Positions 55,521 to 64,000 of a stretch of 64,000 nucleotides of DNA are shown piece after piece. The number at the start of each line of letters is the position of its first letter. The stretch's first letter is position 1. The notes under the pieces are model-generated. The model was given only the letters and a program-made list of their open reading frames with translations. It was not told where the DNA came from and ran no database searches. Origin of the DNA: Torymus aiolomorphi (Eukaryota; Arthropoda; Insecta; Hymenoptera; Torymidae); the NCBI GenBank assembly GCA_036365515.1, contig CM070874.1, positions 174,133,797 to 174,197,796 on the forward strand, in the 5' to 3' direction. Position numbers and translations under genes: made by a program.

Positions 55521-57946
55521 ATTTCAGAAATAAGTCTTTTATAATAGTTATTTTCAATATCTCTAATTGTTACTGCTTCAAAATCAAATTCATGATTATA
55601 TTCATTTTTATGTATATTGACAACCAACTCATCATCATTATTCTTGCGATGTTCGGCAATTCGTTTATTTAAGGCACGTTTTGTCTCGCCTATGTACCGT
55701 GCATTGCAATCTTTACAAGGGAACTCATAAACCATATTCGTTTGCTCGAGTTTGTTGGTTTTATCTTTACCAAGAACAACTAGTTTTGAGAGTTTATTAA
55801 CTATATTTGGGATCGTTACAATATTGTGTTTCCGTAAAAATTTTGAACAATTGTTGTAAAATTTCGAATAAATGGAAGTGATACTTTAATGTTGTGGCGG
55901 TTAGTATTTATAGGACTGTTTGTTTTATTTTGAAAATGAATTTTAAATAGTCTAGATCTTATATGTTTGTCAATAAACTCTGGTGGATATGAGTTCTCTT
56001 TAAGTATATCTTTAACCCGCAATATATTTCTATTATGAAAACGTTTATCTGATAAAAGGATAGCTCTATCGATCAAGTTAAAAACTATATTCTTTTTTAA
56101 TGATATCGGGTGGTTGCTGTAGTAGTTTAAAGTTCTATTAGATGACATCGATTTTGAATACCAGTCAGTGATAATATTACCATCCTGTTTAATGAGAGAC
56201 ACGTCCAAAATGTTAATATTGTTATTAATTTCAATTTCATAGGTAAACTTAAGGTTGGGATCAAAATTGTTAAAACATTGATTCAATATATGAATATCGT
56301 CTTTTTTTATACAACAAATCGAATCATCAACATATCGAAAATAGAACATAGGTATTATATTGAATTCAATTTTTAGTTTCTTCCAACATGCAATTTCTAA
56401 ATCTTCCATGACTAGATCAGCAAAAAACGTTGAGATTGGAGAACCCATAGGTGTCCCAAAAATTTGTTGGTAATATTTGTTATTAAAAGTAAAAAATACA
56501 TTTTCAAATAAAAATTTGGTACAGGAAATAATATCACCGAACGGTATTTTACAATTGTTGAGAATATACTGCGCTCGTTTTTCCAAACTCTGGATAACAA
56601 GGTCTACAGAGGTTTGTAAAAAGTGAAACCACATCTAAAGATATCAGTGTGTAGTCATCTGGAATTTTTATATTCGTAATTTTATTAATTAGATCAAAAC
56701 TGTTATCTATATGTGATTTAGGAAGAGGGAAACATGTTTTGAGGTTTCCATAAATTATTTTTGCTAAGAAATGTGTAGGGCTGTTCACAGTTGAAATTAT
56801 CGGTCTAAAGGATAGTTTTGGTTTATGGATTTTTGGTAATCCATAACATTTAGCAAGAGATGTGTTTGTCTGCGTAAGTTGTATATTATGATATTTTTGT
56901 TTTAGAAAGTTGTTATCATTCAGATTTTTCAGAATCCTATAGACATTATTTTGTAATGTATTTAACGGTTTTCTTTTTATTTCTCTGTACACCTTATTAT
57001 CATTCAATAAACTATTCATTTTTTCTATATAGTCAGATTCTCTAAGCACACGGTAACATTGCCTTTATCAGATTGTGAAAAGAATATATTTTTATTATCG
57101 TTAATAAATTTTTGAGCGGTTTTGATTTTCTCAAGTAAAGATAAGTCACTATGTTCGTTGGTTGTTTACAATTATTTTGAAACTTTATGGCTTTCACTAT
57201 GTCTTGTCTAATTTTATTTTTGTCATCGGTATTGAGTTGCGAGGAAATAAACATTGATTCTACGTTTTTTATGGTGTTAAAAACAATCGATTTCTGCATG
57301 TTGTGTTGTGTAAATGCGAAATTGCGACCCTGAGAAACAATTTCAGCGACATCGGTCGGAATATGTGTATTGGAAACATTTTTGAATCATTTTTCAATAT
57401 TTACATGTATGCGGGAATCCTGGTGGTTACATCTCTTTTTGATCAAATTAAGTTTTATGTTGAAACGGTGTTTAAGATTTTTATCCAAAGTTTTGATATT
57501 AATATTGCTTAAATTAAAAATTTTTTTTTAAATGTGAAAATCAATGTTTAAATTTTTAATCTCAATAAATACACGATGAGTAGCAAGTTCTAATGCATTT
57601 TTTTTAAACTACTATCCCTAATTTCTAGTTTAAGCAATTTTTTGGCAATCTTTTCAGCGTCAATTGATAATTTGGTTCTACAAGACTTACTTCGGAATGT
57701 AAAGTGTTTTAATTTCTGTATTCTGTTGTGTATGTGGCTAGGTGTTAAGTCAAATCCTTCGCAGCTTTTGAGGAAATTCAGTTGATGAGTAACTACTCTC
57801 TGCTTGCAACGTAAGTTGAGCCATTCCTTTAATTTACTTGTTGCGCTCGATCCATAGGTAGTTGTGAGAAATTAAAAAAATTATGAGCAAACGAATGTGG
57901 TTTATGAGTTCGAGCCACATTCTGAGTTAGAACCATATTCGAGGAA

Positions 57947-58288
57947 ATGAATGTGGTTTATGAGTTCCCTTGTAAAGATTGCAATGCACGGTACATAAGC
58001 GAGACAAAACGTGCCCTAAATAAACGAATTGCCGAACATCCCAAGAATAATAATGATGAGTTGGTTGTCAATATACATAAAAATGAATATAATCATGAAT
58101 TTGATTTTGAAGCAGTAACAATTAGAGATATTGAAAATAACTATAATAAAAGACTTATTTCTGAAATGTTATTTATTAACAGTACACCAAATACGATAAA
58201 CAAAAAAGAAGATACACAGAATCTCAGTAGAGAATACAAATCTATCTTTAAGCTGTTACATAAAAAGCAAAGTATATTCTCGATCTAA
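57947..58288 (+). pseudogene. Inverted partial copy of the Penelope GIY-YIG end
   Basis: From ATG at 57,950 the frame repeats VYEFPCKDCNARYI and the following nuclease region almost identically to the minus-strand copy, then continues through the C-terminal tail (INKKEDTQNLSREY) that the minus-strand copy has only beyond its MITE insertion. The usual Gly-Glu-Thr after YI is Ser-Glu-Thr here. It is 5'-truncated and lies tail-outward next to the main copy, as often seen for Penelope elements. It ends before a (TA)n run. Confidence 0.8.
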
Positions 58289-58329
58289 TTCAAAATTTGT
58301 TATTGTTTACGTTTTGGTAGGAAGCCAAT

Positions 58330-58342
58330 ATATATATATATA

Positions 58343-58382
<40 letters not shown>
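58330..58382. repeat. (TA)n microsatellite
   Basis: A TA run with one CC interruption sits immediately beyond the inverted Penelope copy. Confidence 0.9.
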
Positions 58383-58387
<5 letters not shown>

Positions 58388-58388
<1 letters not shown>

Positions 58389-60121
58389 AGCGTCCAGCAG
58401 AAACGGGCCACCGAGCGCGCGCGGTGCCTTTTTTCGCGTAAAAGGCGCTCTGTTTAATTCGCTCATAATCGTATGCTGTGCCTTTGAAAAAAAAACCAAG
58501 GACCTATATCGATAGATTTTTTTCTGCTCTTTCCAATTGCGCCATTGTTTTTATTGCGAAACGCGATCTTCCGGACGAAAACTCGAGTTGAATATTGAAA
58601 GCCATTTTTCTCAAAGTATATCATGTTTTTTTTTCAAAATAAACTACACCATTGGAAAGTACAACTCTTAAGCTTCAAAACCCTATCTTGGAGAAGTTGG
58701 AGAAATAAAGAGTTTAAAAGTAACAACGTGAAAAAGACAGCGCCGAGGGTCCGCGCGAGCCCCTCGCACCCGTGCGTACGGCATGTTTAAGTGCACGCTC
58801 TATTCAATTCGCTAATAATCGTGTACCAAGTCTCTGAAAAAAGAACTAAGGACATATATCGATAGATTTTTTCCTGCTCTTTCCAATGGTGCTATTATTT
58901 TTATTCCGAAATGCTTCCTTCTAGTTGAAAATTCCATTTGAATGTTTAAACTCTATTTTTTCAATAAAATATCAGTCTTTTCTTCAAAATGAATTATATT
59001 CTTCAAAAGTACAAGTCTTAAACTATAAAATATTATATTTTTAAGTTGTAACATGAAAAGTTCAAAAATAGTAAGATCAAAAAGACAGCGGCTGCCTGAA
59101 CTTTTTACGCTATGCTCAAGGGCGGATTAATACACGCGATGTGCTATTTCGCCCTTTCTTTTATGTAAATATAAAATGTTTTGTAACTTACAATGCCAAT
59201 GCGTGGACATAATTTTGTGGATCTAGTTGTAACAGTTAGTATAATATTACAATGAACTTTGTTCATTTATATAACAAAATTTGAAAAACATAATATATTA
59301 AACATAAAAATATCCATGAACGCACTGAAAGCAGTGAAACAGAAATTTAAAATAACCTTATAGATTGTTTAATCTGGCATAACAATATTAACTTTTCCTT
59401 TAAATTCTAATTTTTTTACATTTTTTTGATTTTATAAGAATTTTCCTTTTTGCGACATCCGCTTCTTTCTTTGTTTGAGTTTTAAGTACTTTTTCTTTTT
59501 TGATCAGTGGATATAATTGAGAATCTTCTGACGCTGAAAATCTTTTAAGTTCTAACTTTTTGGCAAACTACTACGTACTAATCCCGAACAGAAGCATTGC
59601 GAAATAAAAATAATAGCACCATTGGAAAGAGCAGGAAAAAATCTATCGATATATGTCCTTAGTTCTTTTTTCAGAGACTTGGTACACGATTATTAGCGAA
59701 TTGAATAGAGCGTGCACTTAAACGTGCCGTACGCACGGGCGCGACGGGCTCGCGCGGACCCTCGGCGCTGTCTTTTTCATGTTGTTACTTTTAAACCCTT
59801 TATTTCTCCAACTTCTCTAAGATAGGGTTTTGAAGTTTAAGAGTTGTACTTTCCAATGGTGTAGTTTATTTTGAAAAAAAAAAACATGAAATACTTTGAG
59901 AAAAATGGCTTTCAATATTCAACTCGAGTTTTCATCCGGAAGAACGCGTTTCGCAACAAAAACAATGGCGCAATTGGAAAGAGCAGAAAAAAATCTATCG
60001 ATATAGGTCCTTCGTTTTTTTTCAAAGACGCAGCATACGATTATGAGCGAGTTAAACAGAGCGCCTTTTACGCGAAAAAAGGCACCGCGCGCGCTCGGTG
60101 CCCCGTTTCTGCTGGACGCTC
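58388..60121. mobile_element. 1.7 kb foldback element
   Basis: Arms of about 550 bp are inverted copies: 58,388-58,935 against 59,577-60,121. The ends read GAGCGTCCAGCAGAAACGGG and its complement. Within each arm a ~120-bp block (around ATATCGATAGATTTTTTYCTGCTCTTTCCAAT) is repeated with a ~360-bp offset. The ~640-bp interior is AT-rich and has no transposase. No target duplication was recognised. It lies next to the mariner element. Confidence 0.8.
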
Positions 60122-60199
60122 CCATATACCGGGTGTCCCATTTTAAAACCACCAGGCAAATATCTCGAAAACTAAGGGAGATGGAAAAAAACTTTTAAT

Positions 60200-60885
60200 A
60201 CAAAAGTTGTAGGGTCCAGAGGGGCCCAACTGATCGTGACCTTGGTTATGACCTTGAGATCAATGATCAAGGTCATTTGAAGGTCAAATAGATTTTTTCA
60301 AATGGGAACCCCCACTTTTGACCTCGTAAATGGAAAGAGCGGAACATTTTACTTTCAGATATGTCCTTGAGTCAAGGTCATGGTCATGGTCATGGTCATG
60401 TTTAAAATCAAAATCAATCAACGCATCAAAAAATTCCCATAATTAGGCATGCGAGACAAATTGTTAAATACAAAAGTTGTAGGGTTCAGAGGGGCCCAAC
60501 TGATCGTAACCTTGGTTATGACCTTGTGGTCAATGATCAAGGTCATTTGAAGGTCAAATCGATTTTTTAAATGGGAACCCCCATTTTTGACCTCGTAAAT
60601 GGAAAGAGCGGAAAATTTTACGTTCAGATATGTCCTTCAGTCAAGGCCATGGTCATGGTCATGGTCATGTTTAAAATCAAAATCAATCAACGCATCCAAA
60701 AATTCCCATAATTACGCATACGAGTGTTAAATACAGAAGTTGCAGGGTTTGGAGCGGCCCAACTGATCATGACCTTGGTTAGGACCTTGAGGTCAATGAT
60801 CAAGGTCATTTGAAGGTCAAATCGATTTTTTCAAATGGGAACCCCTATTTTTGACCTCGTAAATGGAAAGAGCGGAAAATTTTAA
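60200..60885. repeat. Three tandem ~270-bp units in the mariner left arm
   Basis: Each unit has CAACTGATCRTGACCTTGG, GATCAAGGTCATTTGAAGG and TTTGACCTCGTAAATGG landmarks; the first two carry GGTCAT hexamer runs (near 60,378-60,400 and 60,650-60,670). Unit starts are near 60,212, 60,489 and 60,750. The right arm holds one inverted unit near 62,610-62,890. Confidence 0.8.
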
Positions 60886-61172
60886 TATTTTTACTATTAT
60901 CAATATTTACCAGGGTTAACCACTTATATCAAATAATAACAAAAGTTAATAAGTGTTGACCACCTGTATCCAATAGTGACCGGTAGTATTCAGCATTGAT
61001 CGGTAATAGTCAATAATTATTACTGTTTACATCAATTTGTTTTCAAATTGAGCACACTTATATTGGCACAGAAAATTAAACTTTTTCGTTTTAAAATATT
61101 GTATAGTATAATAACATATTATTTCTTTTGTGGTGTGTTTTGATAAATAATTGTATTTACAACTAAAAAAGA

Positions 61173-62240
61173 ATGCCTGACTATTCTGTTAATGAAATAG
61201 TTGACATTCTTCTTATTTTAGGAGAATGTCGACGAAACTATCGAGAGGCAAGCAGATTGTATCGTGCTCGGTTCCCTCAACGACAACATCCTGATCATAC
61301 GGTAATACGTGACATTGAACTGCGCGGTCGACAAGGAAACTCCGTTCGAAGAAGGAGGACACTGAATGAACACGATTATGAAAATAATCCTCGCTTTCTT
61401 GCTGTTCTAGCCATGGTACATTTAAATGTTCATGTCAGTTTACGCGAAATTGAGTTAACAATGGGTATTCCAAGATCTACGGCCAGTAGATATTTACGAT
61501 ATGCGCGTTACCATCCTTACCACATTACTCTAAATCAAGCTTTAACTGTGGAAGATTATCGACGGAGAATAACATTTTGCCAATGGGCAACACAACAAAT
61601 TACTGATGATGAAAATTTCTTTAACAATGTTCTTTTTAGCGACGAGGCTACATTTCAGAGTACTGGTATATTGAATCGCCATAATTGCCACTACTGGTCT
61701 CCTGTTAATCCTCATTGGATGCGAGAAGTTGATCATCAGCATCGCTGGAATGTAACGGTATGGTGTGGTATTATTAACGGATGTCTGATTGGACCTTATT
61801 TTTTTGAAGGTCACGTAACTCAACATACTTATTTACAGTTGCTGAGAGACGAGCTACCACTCTTTCTAGAAAACGTTGATCTCCATACAAGGGCTAGAAT
61901 GTGGCTACAACAAGATGGTGCTCCTCCACATTATGCCAGAATTGTCAGAGATTTTCTTAATGAAAGGTTTAACGGTCGATGGATTGGTAGAGGAGGTCCC
62001 GTAGCATGGCCACCAAGATCTCCAGATCTGACATCTCCAGATTTTTATTTATGGGGCTTCCTAAAAAATACAGTCTACCGCAACAGGCCAACTACAAGAG
62101 ATGACATGATTCAAAGGATTACACAAATCTGCTTCAGTATTCCACGTCAAGTATTATTAAATACTGTTAGAAACTTTAAAAGGAGAATAGAATGTTGTCA
62201 ACAAGTAAATGGTGCAACTTTTGAGCATCTTCTTCAGTAA
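61173..62240 (+). CDS. Mariner transposase, 355 aa, open
   Basis: The frame is uninterrupted from ATG 61,173-61,175 to TAA at 62,238-62,240. N-terminal helix-turn-helix-like regions (residues 1-60 and 85-110) would bind the TIRs. The catalytic triad is D157 (FSDEATF), D248 (LQQDGAPPH) and D290 (RSPDLTSPDF), with 41 residues between the last two: DD41D, the spacing reported for the rosa clade of mariners. It cuts and pastes the element at TA. Full length and no break make it the best candidate in the window for an encoded, possibly active protein. Regulation is unknown. Confidence 0.9.
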   Translation: MPDYSVNEIVDILLILGECRRNYREASRLYRARFPQRQHPDHTVIRDIELRGRQGNSVRRRRTLNEHDYENNPRFLAVLAMVHLNVHVSLREIELTMGIPRSTASRYLRYARYHPYHITLNQALTVEDYRRRITFCQWATQQITDDENFFNNVLFSDEATFQSTGILNRHNCHYWSPVNPHWMREVDHQHRWNVTVWCGIINGCLIGPYFFEGHVTQHTYLQLLRDELPLFLENVDLHTRARMWLQQDGAPPHYARIVRDFLNERFNGRWIGRGGPVAWPPRSPDLTSPDFYLWGFLKNTVYRNRPTTRDDMIQRITQICFSIPRQVLLNTVRNFKRRIECCQQVNGATFEHLLQ

Positions 62241-62307
62241 ATGGTGACCGAAATACTTGGATCCTATGACTAAATACACATGAACGTGGAATTTTCCAAT
62301 GAATTTT

Positions 62308-62460
62308 TAGCTGGCCTGATCATCCCCGACCTTGCCTTAACTGGCCGGGTCATCTCCGACCTTGCCTTAACTGGCCGGGTCATCTCCGACCTTGCCTTAA
62401 CTGGCCGGGTAATCTCCGACCTTGCCTTAGGTGACCGGGTCATCTCCGACTTTGCTCTTA
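62308..62460. repeat. 31-bp minisatellite in the mariner 3' region
   Basis: Five tandem copies of a unit close to CTGGCCGGGTCATCTCCGAC plus CTTGCCTTAA, the outer ones diverged. An open frame across it (62,280-62,576) is repeat-derived. Confidence 0.85.
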
Positions 62461-62962
62461 ACTGCACGGAAACTGACCATAACTTTGACCATGACCTTGA
62501 CCCAAGGTCATATCAGAATTTTTCGGTTTTTCTATTTACGAGGTCAAAAGTGAGGGTTGCCGTTAAACAAAATTGATTTAACCTTCAATCGACATCATCC
62601 TTGACCTCTTGACACTACAACATCTGTATTTAACACTCGTATGCGTAATTATGGGAATGTTTTGATGCGTTTATTGATTTTGATTTTAAACATGACCATG
62701 ACCATGACCATGACCTTGACTCAAGGACATATCTGAACGTAAAATTTTCCGCTCTTTCCATTTACGAGGTCAAAAGTGGGGGTTCCCATTTGAAAAAATC
62801 GATTTGACCTTCAAATGAACTTGATCATTGAGCTCAAGGTCATAACCAAGGTCACGATCAGTTGGGCCCCTCTGAACCCTACAACTTTTGTATTAAAAGT
62901 TTTTTTCCATCTCCCTTAGTTTTCGAGATATTTGCCTGGTGGTTTTAAAATGGAACACCCGA

Positions 62963-64000
62963 TATACAAGTCATGTTGCTATGTACTTTCACATTACTCG
63001 ACGAATCGCTGTGCGATAACTTAGGTAATTCGTTTCGCATTTTTAAAACATTTTTTCAACCATTGTAAGTTAAGACTAGTGTGAGCTCGTTCTGTTAATT
63101 ATATTATTAATTTTTAATAAAGCCTGAAGAGGTCGAAAAAACCCGTCGACGAAACGTTGCAACTACTTAGCATCGTAGTGTATTTTCTTTCCTGCTTCCA
63201 ACGAATCTGGTCAGAATTGACCAAAACAATTTTTACATTTGACAATGGGGAGTAAAATTGTGAATACGATTACAAACTCAAGTTACGATTATATATACAT
63301 CGACCTTGTGAAGAGCCTCTTCAAAACCGGAGAAACTCTTCAAAACCCGTATATCATACGTTCAAAAACTTGTCGAAACCGCGAAACGACATAAATATAA
63401 ATATATATGGAGCATTCTCTGTCAACGCGACACCCCCTCTGCCCAGAACAATTTTGATCCAAATGGGGTCTACCTGGGCTCAAATGAAAGCTCTTGACTT
63501 CTACTTTCGAACGCCGTCTGGCGATTCCGAAAACTCAAAATGGCGGATCCAATATGGCGGCTGAAAGTCTCGGAATGATGGAAAAACAAGTTTTTCTTCA
63601 CTCTAATAGCGAATCTGATACGAAAATTCTTATTTCTTGCCACTAATATGAAGTTTACGACATATTTTCTTACTACTACCGTTCAAAACGAGCGGTTAAA
63701 ATTATATTTCGAGGTCATTTTGAAGGTCAAAAGTTATTTTCTGGATTTTCGGACTAGTATTCCACGAAACTAGTAGAAAACTTGATTAAGATCATAACTA
63801 GACTTGACCTTGGATCATTTTTCAAGGTCATTTTCATGGTGAGTTCTAATTTTAATAAACCGATTCTTTCGCAGTTATACTTCTTCAATTCATGCTATCA
63901 ATCGGTTCTAATTCGGAACAGTAACAGAAAAACTGTGGTTATATCCACACTTTGAAACATTTCAGAATCACTGAAAAAAGTTTGGTGGAGAAGAAACACG
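62963..64000. other. Right flank, no gene seen
   Basis: No convincing coding region is visible. A short stretch at 63,115-63,165 (CTGAAGAGGTCGA ... TCGACGAAACG) resembles a hammerhead-like core and is listed as a finding. The end of the window has AAGGTCATTTT motifs similar to the mariner repeats. Confidence 0.4.

Larger units (their letters stand above)
53926..57870 (-). pseudogene. Penelope-like element (RT plus GIY-YIG), interrupted
   Basis: On the minus strand, coding fragments run from about 57,870 to a stop at 53,926. They include RT blocks YGLPKIHKP, SLDVVSLFTN (catalytic Asp region), GTPMGSPIS and YFRYVDDSICC (YVDD active site), followed by a GIY-YIG nuclease region VYEFPCKDCNARYIGETKR with the downstream R and EH residues. 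This domain pair defines Penelope-like elements, which retrotranspose by target-primed reverse transcription. Frameshifts occur near 56,600, 57,050 and 57,300. The C-terminal coding end is separated by about 1.47 kb of inserted MITEs (54,056-55,525). The 5' part (57,300-57,870) is badly decayed. Confidence 0.85.
60129..62962 (+). mobile_element. Mariner element (DD41D, rosa-type) with long TIRs
   Basis: Ends YCGGGTGTYCCATTTTAAAA are inverted, and each is flanked by TA (60,127-60,128 and 62,963-62,964). The left sub-terminal region carries three tandem ~270-bp units and the right only one, in opposite orientation, so TIRs are asymmetric. The transposase frame is intact. Length is 2,834 bp, longer than typical 1.3 kb mariners because of these repeats. 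Confidence 0.85.

Noticed and set aside
60200..60885. CRISPR-like array
   Set aside because: Units are ~270 bp, contiguous, and part of a mariner arm; no spacers.

Overview
The window looks like repeat-rich, AT-rich arthropod nuclear DNA. The mix of Polinton/Maverick elements, a rosa-type mariner, a Penelope-like element, a BEL/Pao remnant, TTAA-targeting elements and 70-80 bp GT-AG introns suggests an insect, possibly a hymenopteran; the species is a guess. I see no convincing ordinary host gene. Almost everything recognisable is a mobile element or its debris, and many elements sit inside one another.

Left part (1-22.6 kb). A decayed Polinton fragment (about 1.24-3.05 kb, minus strand) keeps minor capsid, a pVI-like protein and major capsid in the same order as the large Polinton further right. 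A 6.2 kb foldback element (3663-9825) follows, with ~0.8 kb inverted ends and a core of AAAGTTT-type satellite. Then come a diverged direct duplication (10.9-12.6 kb) with an unknown serine-rich ORF and a broken zinc-binding ORF, an inverted repeat (16.03-17.67 kb), a BEL/Pao gag-protease remnant (20.17-21.05 kb), and Polinton debris with an adenain-like protease (21.3-22.5 kb).

Centre (22.6-44.9 kb). A transposon with ~520 bp terminal inverted repeats (22,628-43,943 overall) carries a decayed transposase and has been split by a 17,708 bp Polinton. That Polinton spans 25,714-43,421, has a perfect 6-bp target duplication (TACATG) and TIRs with about two differences in ~465 bp. It encodes, on the minus strand, a spliced acidic protein, a PolB N-terminal ORF, protein-primed PolB, packaging ATPase, two conserved Polinton proteins of unknown role, integrase with chromodomain, minor capsid, pVI-like protein, major capsid and a 290-aa protein. 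Small plus-strand ORFs lie at the far end. It looks young but broken: an in-frame stop in major capsid, another in the ATPase, a frame change in the PolB N-terminal region, and no protease found. Just beyond the split transposon, PolB debris (43,972-44,940) faces the protease debris at 22.0-22.5 kb in the same orientation, so the transposon probably landed in an older Polinton. The result would be a Polinton inside a transposon inside a Polinton.

Right part (44.9-64 kb). A 2.93 kb TTAA-flanked element carries a decayed transposase and a nested 423 bp palindromic MITE. A multi-exon decayed transposase-like gene (48.96-52.77 kb) holds two MITEs. A Penelope-like element (53.93-57.87 kb, minus) is interrupted by nested MITEs and followed by an inverted partial copy. 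A 1.73 kb foldback and a near-intact DD41D mariner (60,129-62,962) with an open 355-aa transposase complete the window.

The most unusual single signal is in the Polinton gene at 39,250-40,587. Two good GT-AG introns keep frame, and a U UUU UUA heptamer lies in register exactly where the reading frame must move by -1 to continue into an acidic second half.
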